A stretch of 64,000 bases of DNA from NCBI GenBank assembly GCA_002702705.1, contig PABH01000051.1, forward strand, positions 1 through 64,000, given 5' to 3'. Below, piece by piece: positions 27,178 to 35,248 of the stretch; the stretch's first letter is position 1, and every line of letters starts with the position of its first letter. Made by a program: the position numbers and the translations under genes. The notes below the pieces were generated by a model, which saw only the letters and a program-made list of their open reading frames with translations, was not told the DNA's origin and did no database searches. This stretch comes from Anaerolineaceae bacterium (GTDB lineage Bacteria > Chloroflexota > Anaerolineae > Anaerolineales > Anaerolineaceae).

Positions 27178-27876
27178 ATGTCCACAGTTCGTCTCCGTCC
27201 GCTGGTTAAATCCATTTCTCCAGCCTTTCCGGTTGTATTTGGCTATTTACCCATTGGGTTTGCCTATGGAGTTTTAGCCAATAACGCCGGATTAAGTGTT
27301 TTTCAAACGGTATTAATGTCCATCATCGTATATGCCGGCTCTTCCCAATTAATTGCGGTTGGTTTGTTTGCACAAGCAGTGGAGCCAATTTCAATCATCA
27401 TCACGACCTTTATTGTCAATTTGCGCCATTTATTGATGTCTGCTGCCCTGGCACCCTACTTACGCCAGTGGAAAAACTGGCAGGTGTTTTTGTTTAGTTT
27501 TGAAATTACCGATGAAAGTTTTGGGATTCACAGTCTGCGATTTGAACAGGGTGAGAATCAAGCCGGTAACTCGATCCGGATTAACATGATCTGTCAGACT
27601 TCCTGGGTATTAGGCAGTTTTTTGGGTGCCGGTGCTGGAACATTGATCACCGATATTGAAGTATTCGCGTTGGATTATGCCCTTCCCGCAATGTTTATTG
27701 CTTTATTGATCTTGCAAATTCGCAAAAAGACCCATGTCTGGGTAGCCGTGATCAGCGCGATTTTATCCATCATGTTGTGGGTATCGGGAGCAACCCAATG
27801 GCATGTCATTATTGCAACCGTGATTGGTGCAACCATCGGAGCAGGAGTGGAAACATGGCAGAAAAAACAATCTTAA
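27178..27876 (+). CDS. azlC: AzlC-family branched-chain amino acid exporter, large subunit
   Basis: 232 residues with about six to seven transmembrane helices. The AzlC signature is clear: FGYLPIGFAYGVLANNAGLS, then YAGSSQLIAVGLFA, TFIVNLRHLLMSAALAP and SFEITDESFG. AzlCD pairs export branched-chain amino acids and analogues. The ATG at 27178 has AAGGAA 9 nt upstream. The 3' end overlaps azlD by 22 nt, the usual arrangement. A diverged 3' remnant of a second azlD lies at 30510-30568. Confidence 0.93.
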   Translation: MSTVRLRPLVKSISPAFPVVFGYLPIGFAYGVLANNAGLSVFQTVLMSIIVYAGSSQLIAVGLFAQAVEPISIIITTFIVNLRHLLMSAALAPYLRQWKNWQVFLFSFEITDESFGIHSLRFEQGENQAGNSIRINMICQTSWVLGSFLGAGAGTLITDIEVFALDYALPAMFIALLILQIRKKTHVWVAVISAILSIMLWVSGATQWHVIIATVIGATIGAGVETWQKKQS

Positions 27877-28181
27877 TCACCTTAGTGCTAATGGCATTGG
27901 TCACGTTTATTCCTCGTCTGTTACCAGCCTGGTTCCTGCGCGATAAATCACTGCCGCCATTTGTGATCGCCTGGTTAAGGTATGTGCCCGTGGCTGTCCT
28001 GGCTGCGATGCTGCTGCCTTCGCTGATCGTTAAGGACAATATGCTGAACTTCCAATGGAATAATATTTACCTTTGGGCTGCCATTCCGGCAGGCTGGGTA
28101 GCCTGGAAGAAAAAAAGCTTGTTCGGAACGGTCATCACAGGGATGGTCGTTGTGGCGCTGGCGCGTTTACTTTCTTTTTAA
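27855..28181 (+). CDS. azlD: AzlD-family small subunit of branched-chain amino acid exporter
   Basis: 108 residues with four hydrophobic segments. The conserved LVTFIPRLLPAWFLRDKSLPP and WLRYVPVAVLAAMLLP patterns define AzlD. The frame is open upstream inside azlC, but family length and the hydrophobic start select the ATG at 27855. It is translationally coupled to azlC through a 22-nt overlap. Confidence 0.92.
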   Translation: MAEKTILITLVLMALVTFIPRLLPAWFLRDKSLPPFVIAWLRYVPVAVLAAMLLPSLIVKDNMLNFQWNNIYLWAAIPAGWVAWKKKSLFGTVITGMVVVALARLLSF

Positions 28182-28210
28182 TACCCTAAATCCCGCTGAA
28201 AAATCGAAAC

Positions 28211-28240
28211 AAACCTATACTCTTGGTGAGGTTTTTTTTA
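28211..28240 (+). terminator. Terminator after azlCD
   Basis: AAACCT (28211-28216) and AGGTTT (28229-28234) with a 12-nt loop are followed by a T-run. The stem is short. Confidence 0.55.
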
Positions 28241-28297
28241 TCCTTTTTTCTCTTTTTTCTCTTTCAACAACAGGTTATAAATAAACTACCCTGAAAT

Positions 28298-29320
28298 ATG
28301 AGAAAAAACATGTTTAATACACCCACTCCAATTCAACAAATATTAATTTCAATGTCTTTATTGAATCTACGGGGAAAAGATTCGGTAGCTTACCAGACTT
28401 TGGAAGATTTTCAGAAAACAATTTTCTTTTCCGCCTTTAATGCTTTTCAATTTGACCACGTACAAAAATTAGTTAATCAGAACTATCTTAAAGTTAATGG
28501 GGATCATCTTCAATTAACTTCCGAAGGAAAAAAACAAGGAGACGCTTTACGATATCATTATCCCAAGGCACGTTTTTTTTATGATGAGTTTTTTCTTAAA
28601 GCCGACTCCAGCCCTACACATCAAAAATTTTGTGAACAGGTGTATGGCATGAATCTTTGCCAGCATGGCATGGCGACCATGAACCAGCTCCAGATATTAT
28701 TAGATTCCTTAAACATAACCCAAAACGACCGGGTTTTGGAGCTTGGTTGCGGAAATGGACGGATCACCCAATGGTTGCAGGCACAAACAGGTGCATTTTT
28801 TACCGGGATTGACCTTTCTCCGGTGGGTATACAACAAGCACAGATGCGTATGGGTAATACGAATCCCAACTTGAATTTTCAGGTGGAAAATTTAAATGAA
28901 TTTGTACCGGAAGTAACCCCATACCAGTTTATTATCGCAATTGATCTTTTTCCTTTTATCCAAGATCCGGAAGCCTTGCTAACCAATCTTCAAACTTGCC
29001 TTGCTCCTGGCGGAACCCTTGTGATATTTTGGTCTGCCTGGAAACCGGATCATTCCCCGGAAAGTGTCCTCTCACCAAAACACAATCATCTGGCATCGAT
29101 TCTTGATAAAAATAACTGGTCCTACCAGTTTCTGGATTTTTCAGTGCAGGAAAGAGAACACTGGAAACAAAAACATGAAGCATTGTTTGATCTAAAAAAT
29201 GCTTTTGAACAAGAAAACAATCATTTTTTGTATAACTACCGCTTTATGGAAACATCTTCCCACCAAACCTATGTAAACAATGGAAATCTGCGGCGGTTTT
29301 TATATTTGTGCACAAAATAA
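28298..29320 (+). CDS. SAM-dependent methyltransferase with N-terminal winged-helix-like domain
   Basis: 340 residues. Residues about 10-95 look like a winged helix or helical bundle (QTLEDFQKTIFFSAFNAFQF, LVNQNYLKVNGDHLQLTSEG). A class I methyltransferase fold follows with motif I VLELGCGNGRITQWL, an acidic loop FTGIDLSP, motif II/III FIIAIDLFPFIQDPEALL and LAPGGTLVIFWSAW. The layout is that of small-molecule O- or N-methyltransferases with an N-terminal dimerisation domain. The substrate is unknown. No ribosome site is obvious; the ATG at 28310 is an alternative start. Confidence 0.85.
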   Translation: MRKNMFNTPTPIQQILISMSLLNLRGKDSVAYQTLEDFQKTIFFSAFNAFQFDHVQKLVNQNYLKVNGDHLQLTSEGKKQGDALRYHYPKARFFYDEFFLKADSSPTHQKFCEQVYGMNLCQHGMATMNQLQILLDSLNITQNDRVLELGCGNGRITQWLQAQTGAFFTGIDLSPVGIQQAQMRMGNTNPNLNFQVENLNEFVPEVTPYQFIIAIDLFPFIQDPEALLTNLQTCLAPGGTLVIFWSAWKPDHSPESVLSPKHNHLASILDKNNWSYQFLDFSVQEREHWKQKHEALFDLKNAFEQENNHFLYNYRFMETSSHQTYVNNGNLRRFLYLCTK

Positions 29321-29351
29321 AATAATCTTACAGTGCATTTGTCATCTGCGC

Positions 29352-29405
29352 TTGACGGAAAAATCGTGAACCCCTATACTCAAAGATATACAATTAAGGT
29401 GGAGG
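29352..29405 (+). promoter_or_regulatory. Promoter and ribosome site of the MBL-fold hydrolase gene
   Basis: TTGACG (29352-29357), a 17-nt spacer and TATACT (29375-29380) are a near-consensus sigma-70 promoter. GGTGGAGG follows at about 29398-29405, 8 nt before the ATG at 29414. Confidence 0.7.
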
Positions 29406-29413
29406 AATAAACG

Positions 29414-30142
29414 ATGTCAGTACCGATTTTACCAATTAACCTGGGAATGGTTAATTGTTTTTTATTAGCGGGTAAAGAAGGGTACCTTTTGGTAGACAGC
29501 GGGTATCCACATACCTATGAATCCTTAATAGAAAAACTAAAAAAACAAAAAGTGAATGTCAAAGATATTCACTACCTTTTATTAACACACCACCACGATG
29601 ACCATTGTGGTGCGGCTGCCTTACTTCAGCAAACTTGTGACCTTCGATTGATTGTTCACAAAAACATGCTCCCTTTTTTGGAAGAAGGTCACGGCGCTTT
29701 GGATGGCGCTGAACCGGTTACACCAACGCTAAATTTCTTTTTAAATATTTACCAACGTTTTAACCGCTCCGACTATCCTTTTACCCCCGTAACCGTAAAA
29801 GAAGACGACATCATTTTACAAAACGATGACCATCAACTTTTACCGTCGATTGGTATTGCAGGATCTATTTTGTACACCCCAGGCCATACCAACAATTCTC
29901 TTTCATTGGTTTTAGAGGGCGGTGATGTCATTTGTGGGGATATCGCCTTTAACAATCCCTTGTTTGAATTAATGGGAGCCCGCCACCGCCCAATTTATTT
30001 ACAGGATGAAAAAACAGTCTACCGTTCCTGGCAAAAAATAAAACAACACGGTGGAAAACGTTTATTTCCGAGCCATGGTAAACCATTTTCTGTTGATAAA
30101 TTAATACGTCCGGAAGGTGAAATTAAATACCAGGTGGAATGA
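29414..30142 (+). CDS. MBL-fold metallo-hydrolase
   Basis: 242 residues, a single metallo-beta-lactamase-fold domain. Metal motifs are complete: THHHDDHCGA (HxHxDH), YTPGHTNNSLSL, CGDIAFNNP and LFPSHGKPF. It is in the glyoxalase II/lactonase-like group of MBL hydrolases that bind two metals; the substrate is unknown. A 53-nt internal piece of this gene (29713-29765) recurs with one mismatch at 32924-32976, inside the decayed island. The first palindromic repeat begins 8 nt after the stop codon. Confidence 0.88.
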   Translation: MSVPILPINLGMVNCFLLAGKEGYLLVDSGYPHTYESLIEKLKKQKVNVKDIHYLLLTHHHDDHCGAAALLQQTCDLRLIVHKNMLPFLEEGHGALDGAEPVTPTLNFFLNIYQRFNRSDYPFTPVTVKEDDIILQNDDHQLLPSIGIAGSILYTPGHTNNSLSLVLEGGDVICGDIAFNNPLFELMGARHRPIYLQDEKTVYRSWQKIKQHGGKRLFPSHGKPFSVDKLIRPEGEIKYQVE

Positions 30143-30149
30143 AAATCAA

Positions 30150-30506
30150 CCTCCAGGAAGGCAGTTTGTTCATTAAACTAACTTGACGTTACCTCCCGGA
30201 GGGACTAAGATACCTCCCGGTGGTGAGATGCCAACCGACCAAGCAAAAAATTACCCCACCGGGAGGATAATCATGCGGACCATGCTGATCCAAATTCGGC
30301 CTCCGGGAGGGCAGTTTGTTCATTAAACTAACTTGATCGTTACCTCCCGGAGGGACTGAGACACCTCCCGGTGGTGAGATGCCAACCGACCAAGGCCAAA
30401 ATTAAACCACCGGGAGGACAATCATGCGGACCATGCTGATCCAAATTCGGCCTCCGGGAGGGCGGTTTGTTCATTAAACTAACTTGATCGTTACCTCCCG
30501 GAGAGG
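30150..30506. repeat. Tandem ~151-bp palindromic repeats, 2.4 copies
   Basis: Units start at 30150, 30300 and 30451, with periods of 150 and 151 nt. Each full unit has hairpin A (CCTCCGGGAGG, about 32-nt loop, CCTCCCGGAGG), an 11-nt linker, hairpin B (CCTCCCGGTGG, about 32-nt loop, CCACCGGGAGG) and a 33-nt linker. The linker holds a short imperfect GGACCA/TGATCC stem. The third unit stops inside hairpin A with a mutated right arm. The first left arm is mutated (CCTCCAGGAAG). GGGAGG in the B right arm stands 6 nt before an ATG that opens a 17-codon frame in both full copies (30273-30326 and 30424-30477). Confidence 0.85.
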
Positions 30507-30509
30507 TTG

Positions 30510-30568
30510 AACTGTCAACACATGGATGGTCGTTATGGCGCTGGTGCGACTAATGATTTTTTAACACC
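30510..30568 (+). pseudogene. azlD: 3' remnant of a second azlD
   Basis: The frame ACA-TGG-ATG-GTC-GTT ends in TAA and encodes TVNTWMVVMALVRLMIF. The end of azlD at 28.1 kb encodes TVITGMVVVALARLLSF with the same codon phase and the same TAA. Homology extends a few codons further 5', where a TGA replaces a Gly codon, and then stops against the third repeat unit. It is a diverged paralogue end, not a recent copy: many codons differ but phase and stop are kept. Confidence 0.7.
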
Positions 30569-30731
30569 CATCCGGGCTTAAGAAAATAACGATCCGTGAC
30601 GATTTGTTCGTTAAAAAATCCGGTATATTGTCATATAAAAACTTTCCCCAGCTTACAAAGCTAACCAGGCACATCAAACAATGTAGAATTAAAATTTGGT
30701 ATGTTTAACTTTCTCCGGATCGGTTAAATAA
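30569..30731. other. Intergenic stretch, no feature
   Basis: AT-rich sequence between the azlD remnant and the end of the propeller pseudogene. No frame, RNA gene or clear hairpin is visible. Confidence 0.4.
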
Positions 30732-32778
30732 TTAATTGGCTTCGGCCGGAATATATTTTGTTAATGTGTCAGAGGCCAACCAAACCGTCCCGTTTTCATC
30801 AATTTCTAATTCAGTATAATATCCCTTTAACTTGTGATCAGTCCATTCCGTACCATCAAATGAAAACAAACCTGAATTCGTTAAAACCCACACTCTCCCC
30901 TTTGGATCGATTGCCATGTCATGCAAATAATCCGTGTTCCCATCTTCTTCCGTGTAACCGACTTCTTCTTTGTAACCAACCCACTCTTCCCCGTCAAAGT
31001 GGGAAACTCCTTCGGAACTGCCTACCCAAATTGTATTATCCAACCCAAGCATAAGTTTATTGGCAATGCCAATCGTTACTCCATCCCGTTTTCTAAAATG
31101 TTCTTTTAGGATCTCATCGTGAAATACATAGATTTCTTCATCAGTGGCAACCCAAATATCCCCATTGTGAGAAATGATTAAGTCATTAATAAAAATGCAA
31201 TTGTGATAAATAGGTTGGTTGACTCCAAACAAAATCATCTAATTGATATACCACATCACTTGTTAAAAATAGGAAATGGCCCTCATCGTTCATAGCTATT
31301 GAATAAAACGTATTACTTTCAGTTTCGGATATGTCTGGATAAGTAGTTAATATTTGATTCTTATATCGAAACAAATTATCATAAGTCGTCATCCAAAGAG
31401 AACCATCCGGTGTTAATAAGATATTGTAATATCTGATATCTTCATTATCCATATCTGAAGGTTCAAAAGGTTTCCATTTTTGTCCATCATAACTGGACAT
31501 CCTATCCGGGTATGTAATCCAAATTTTTTTTGAACTGAGTACTTGAAGGTCATTAATCGCGTTTGTCGGTATCTCGTCACTCGTTACCAAAGTTTGCCAG
31601 CCTTGTTCGTCCAATTTCGAGACACCCTGATTGTAAGTACCAAACCAGACATTACCTATTGAGTCCACCGCAATATCTGTTACCTCATTTTGGGCTAATC
31701 CGTCATCTTCATCAACTGTAATCCAGATTCCATTTTCGAATCGTGAAACACCATGAAACCTCTCTTTTACCTCCACCATATTCTCGCGAAAACCAAATGA
31801 GTGTTCATCCGAGGATTGTGTGAAACCGACCCACACCGTTCCTGATTCAGAAACAGCGATTGAAGATACACCAACCCCGATATTCCTTTCACTGGTAAAG
31901 GCAGCCGGATAGGTTTGCCAAATCCCATTCTTAAAAGACGCTAAGTATCCTTCACCCCCAACCCACATCGTACGATCCGGAGAAAACGTTATCGCCATCA
32001 CGGACGGTGCCGGTAAAAAGGGGCTGTAATCGATCCAGTTTTCTCCATCAAAGCGCAGTAAACTATGATCTCCTAACGCGCCAATCCACAAATCACCATC
32101 CGGCCCCTCTGTAATCACATCAACACGGACCAAATATAATTCCAGTGACGGCAAAAGTGGAATTTTTGTCCAAACCTCACCATCATATCGATTTAGACCA
32201 TCCACAGAACCAGCCCATACGATACCATCGGTTGTGACTGCCAGGCTCATCACACAATCTGAGATTAGTCCGTCTTCTATTGTAAAGGTGTTCTAGTTTT
32301 TTCCATCAAATCGAGTTACCCCGCCAAGGCAGGAGCTGAACCAAACCGCACCATCTGAAGTTTCTGCAATATCCGTAATAAAATTTCTGGGTAGACCTTG
32401 ATCCACGGTATATTTGGTATATTCCCCGCTGGTTGTATTCCAATAAACCGCACCCCCGCTTCCGCCCGTCCATAAATTACCTTGCTGGTCGATCAATAAA
32501 GTCCGAATATAGTTCGCGTTTGTAAAGTCGAACCATTCCGGTTGGCTTGGTTCTGATTTTACGGATTCAATTGTTGCTGTTAAGGTCGGCGTTGGCCGGT
32601 GTATTACTTCGGCAGGGATAAAAGTCTCGGTTACCACATTCACAGTGGGTTCTTGATTTACCGGCATTTGTGAATTTGGATGGATTAGGTTATTTACCCC
32701 TCCAGCACTACACGCGGTTAGAAAGATCAAGAGCAAAAAACACAATCGGACTAGAGGGCTGGATTTTTTATTTCCCAT
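30732..32778 (-). pseudogene. Lipoprotein of the two-component-regulator propeller type, broken by amber codon and frameshift
   Basis: Three consecutive minus-strand frames form one protein. The first (32778-32293) has a lipoprotein signal (LLLIFLTACSAGG) and starts the blade pattern. It ends RFDGKN-TAG and the same frame continues after the TAG with NTFTIEDGL; neighbouring blades have Trp there, so TGG became TAG (32293-32295). The second frame (to 31186) continues with blades of the form VWAGSxxGLxRYDGExW. Near 31205-31225 a 1-nt shift moves reading to the third frame (PIYHNCIFINDL), which runs to 30732. Blades repeat GxVWxGTxxGLxxFDGxxW about every 40-50 residues, the Reg_prop type. The intact protein would be an extracytoplasmic beta-propeller sensor or scaffold. 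Confidence 0.8.
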
Positions 32779-32923
32779 AGAAATACAACATTCTCAAAGT
32801 CTGTATTGGTTGAAACCAGTTATATGATCAACGATTTATTTAATTGTAATACTGAATGAAATAAAAATATCGTTCTTAGTGATATACGTTTCATTCCACT
32901 ACAGGTGTTTTTGATCTGAACCG
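32779..32923. other. Upstream region of the propeller pseudogene
   Basis: AT-rich sequence before the propeller start codon on the minus strand. Promoter hexamers are not clear. No gene is present. Confidence 0.4.
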
Positions 32924-32976
32924 ACCGGTTACACCAACGCTCAATTTCTTTTTAAATATTTACCAACGTTTTAACC
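32924..32976 (+). repeat. 53-nt copy of the interior of the MBL hydrolase gene
   Basis: Positions 32924-32976 match 29713-29765 of the MBL-fold gene with one substitution (CTAAAT to CTCAAT). No other part of the gene is present. About 6 nt further the second palindromic repeat starts. It is a recent duplication fragment, to judge by the identity. Confidence 0.85.
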
Positions 32977-32982
32977 ACATCT

Positions 32983-33148
32983 TTACCTCCCGGAGGGATT
33001 GCGACACCTCCCGGTGGTGAGATGCCAACCGACCAAGCAAAAAATTACCCCACCGGGAGGATAATCATGCGGACCATGCTGATCCAAATTCGTCCTCCGG
33101 GAGGGCAGTTTGTTCATTAGGCTAACTTGGTCGTTACCTCCCGGAGGG
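32983..33148. repeat. Second copy of the palindromic repeat
   Basis: It begins with the right arm of hairpin A (CCTCCCGGAGG at 32986-32996). A complete hairpin B, whose loop matches that of copy 1, and a complete hairpin A (33094 to 33147) follow. GGGAGG (33055-33060) and the 17-codon frame (33067-33120) are kept, with a silent CGG-to-CGT change and a TAA-to-TAG stop change. A further fragment ACCGGGAGGG occurs at about 33256-33265. Confidence 0.85.
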
Positions 33149-33300
33149 GTGGCTTTCCAAAGGATTTCCGCTTAACCTTTTGAAGGCAGCACTTTCATTA
33201 ATCCGATACTTCCTCTTGACCTTGATATCAGGAGGTATACAATTAAATTAACCGTACCGGGAGGGAAACTTCGGTAAGGACTAAAAAACAGGAGTTAATC
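33149..33300 (+). promoter_or_regulatory. Promoter region of the superoxide reductase gene
   Basis: TTGACC (33216-33221), a 16-nt spacer and TACAAT (33238-33243) form a plausible sigma-70 promoter. CAGGAG stands about 7 nt before the ATG at 33301. The segment between promoter and gene carries the leftover ACCGGGAGGG of the palindromic repeat. Confidence 0.5.
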
Positions 33301-33690
33301 ATGAAACAGAACCAAATATATGTATGTGGGGATAAAAATTGCAGCGGCATGGTTGAAGTAATCGCATCATGTGATACCTGCGAGGACACGGACCTGATTT
33401 GCTGTGGGGAACCAATGGTGTTATTGGAAGCGAAGACTGCAGACCAAGGAAAAGAAAAACACGTGCCGGTCGTAGAAAAACAAGATGGGGGTTATCTGGT
33501 CAAAGTTGGCGATGTGCCGCACCCAATGATCGAAAAACATTGGATTACCTTTATTGAATTACGCACCAAAGATGCCGTTTATCGAAAATATCTCCACCCT
33601 GACCAGGAACCACAAGCCTTTTTTGCCACGGAAGAAGAGATTGTGGAAGTGGTTTCTTATTGCAATATTCACGGGTTGTGGGTGGCGTAA
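33301..33690 (+). CDS. Desulfoferrodoxin / superoxide reductase
   Basis: 129 residues. The C-terminal superoxide-reductase domain has its iron ligands: His in EKHVPVV, two His in VPHPMIEKHWITFIEL and the Cys-His pair in SYCNIHGLWVA. It reduces superoxide to hydrogen peroxide in anaerobes without making oxygen. The N-terminal desulforedoxin-like part is unusual: Cys9 and Cys14 are four residues apart (normally two), extra Cys24 and Cys27 form a CX2C pair, and Cys34-Cys35 are the usual CC. Which four bind the FeCys4 centre is unclear. It is monocistronic with its own promoter and a strong terminator. Confidence 0.93.
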   Translation: MKQNQIYVCGDKNCSGMVEVIASCDTCEDTDLICCGEPMVLLEAKTADQGKEKHVPVVEKQDGGYLVKVGDVPHPMIEKHWITFIELRTKDAVYRKYLHPDQEPQAFFATEEEIVEVVSYCNIHGLWVA

Positions 33691-33713
33691 CCCGAATTTT
33701 TTTATCATTAAAT

Positions 33714-33746
33714 AACCGCTTTGCATTTGAGCAAAGCGGTTTTTTC
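33714..33746. terminator. Bidirectional terminator between superoxide reductase gene and guaB
   Basis: AACCGCTTTGC (33714-33724) pairs with GCAAAGCGGTT (33731-33741) and is followed by T5. The minus-strand reading ends the purine operon just after the guaB stop (33749). Confidence 0.88.
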
Positions 33747-33748
33747 TT

Positions 33749-35230
33749 TCACTCACCACGTTGATAATTAGGCGCTTCACGGGTAATGGTAATATCATGA
33801 GGATGGCTTTCAATCAATCCGGCGCCTGTGATACGAACCAAACGGGTGTTATTTCGCAGGTTTTCCAGGTTTTCAGCCCCGGCATACCCCATACCGGATC
33901 TTAATCCACCCACCAGTTGGTAGACAAAATCTCCCAATGTTCCTTTGTATGGCACCATACCTTCCACCCCTTCCGGTACCAATTTTCCCGGTCCACTCTG
34001 CCCGGAGCCATAACGGTCTTTCCCGTAACCCTGCATGGCCCCCATGGAACCCATACCGCGATACGATTTAAACTGTCGCCCGTCATATAAAATTTCTTCA
34101 CCAGGAGATTCCTTTAATCCAGCCAACAAACTACCCAGCATAACCGTGTCCGCACCAGCAGCAATCGCTTTCACAATTTCGCCGCTGTATTTAATGCCGC
34201 CATCCGCAATAACCGGTATACCTAACGGGCGGGCAACCTTCACGCAGCGGTAAATGGCACTTAATTGGGGCATACCGGCACCGGAAACTACCCGTGTGGT
34301 GCAGATTGAACCAGCACCGACCCCGACTTTAATCGCGTCCGCACCTGCTTCAATTAACGCCAGCGTGCCCGCTTCCGTAACCACATTTCCAGCGATCACG
34401 GGTAAATTGGGTACTGCTTTTTTTAACCGTTTGATGGCTTCGATCACACCGGTTGTGTGGCCATGTGCCGTATCAATCACCACGACATCCAAACCTTTAG
34501 TTAACATCAGTTCTGCCCGCGATTCGAGGTCGGCCCCCACACCCACGGCTGCCCCAACCAATAACCGGCCGCGATCATCTTTGGCGGCGTTTGGATACTG
34601 CGCTCTTTTTTGAATATCTTTTACTGTGATGAGGCCTTTTAAGTGACCCTGTGCATCGACCAAAGGTAATTTTTCAATTCGATGTTTCTGTAAAATCACC
34701 TTCGCCTGTTCCAGCGTGGTACCCAGTTCAGCGGTGATTAATTTTTCCGAGGTCATAAATTCAGAAACGGGTTTGTAATAGTCTTCACGTTCGGTAAAAC
34801 GAATATCGCGGTTGGTGAGGATACCAACCAATTTGTTGCTCTCAGGATCAACCACCGGTAAACCGCTGATTCGAAAGCGAGCCATGATCTGATCGGCTTC
34901 TTCCAAAGTGGCGTTTGGCGGTAAAGTGATCGGATCAGCGATCATGCCGGATTCGGATCGCTTCACCGTTTCCACTTCTTTGGCCTGGTCTTCCGCAGAC
35001 ATATTGCGGTGTAAAATACCGATGCCGCCTTCCCGCGCCAGCGCAATTGCCAGCCGCGACTCGGTGACCGTATCCATCGCCGCAGAAAGCAGCGGAATAT
35101 TTAGCTGGATATCACGGGTCAGTTGGGCTTTAACATCAACCTGAGAGGGTAAAACCTGGCTGAACCCGGGTTCAATTAATACATCATCAAAGGTTAACGC
35201 ATCGACTTGTTCAAAAAGTTTTTGATTCAT
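33749..35230 (-). CDS. guaB: IMP dehydrogenase
   Basis: 493 residues, usual length. The TIM barrel carries the catalytic Cys in [15 protein letters not shown], substrate loops [10 protein letters not shown] and [12 protein letters not shown], and the flap [16 protein letters not shown]. Two CBS domains are inserted at about 95-205 ([20 protein letters not shown] and [21 protein letters not shown]). It oxidises IMP to XMP, the first step to GMP. It is the last gene of the purine operon, 18 nt after purH, with AAGGAAAA before the ATG. guaA is not in the window. Confidence 0.97.
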   Translation of the reverse strand: MNQKLFEQVDALTFDDVLIEPGFSQVLPSQVDVKAQLTRDIQLNIPLLSAAMDTVTESRLAIALAREGGIGILHRNMSAEDQAKEVETVKRSESGMIADPITLPPNATLEEADQIMARFRISGLPVVDPESNKLVGILTNRDIRFTEREDYYKPVSEFMTSEKLITAELGTTLEQAKVILQKHRIEKLPLVDAQGHLKGLITVKDIQKRAQYPNAAKDDRGRLLVGAAVGVGADLESRAELMLTKGLDVVVIDTAHGHTTGVIEAIKRLKKAVPNLPVIAGNVVTEAGTLALIEAGADAIKVGVGAGSICTTRVVSGAGMPQLSAIYRCVKVARPLGIPVIADGGIKYSGEIVKAIAAGADTVMLGSLLAGLKESPGEEILYDGRQFKSYRGMGSMGAMQGYGKDRYGSGQSGPGKLVPEGVEGMVPYKGTLGDFVYQLVGGLRSGMGYAGAENLENLRNNTRLVRITGAGLIESHPHDITITREAPNYQRGE

Positions 35231-35248
35231 GGATTTTCCTTAACTTGC

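Noticed and set aside
30150-30506. CRISPR-like array
   Set aside because: Units are about 151 nt, adjoin without unique spacers and contain long hairpins; no cas gene is near.
32293-32295. Pyrrolysine or programmed readthrough at the in-frame TAG
   Set aside because: Equivalent blades have Trp and a second lesion (frameshift) follows in the same gene, so decay is simpler; no pyl genes are seen.
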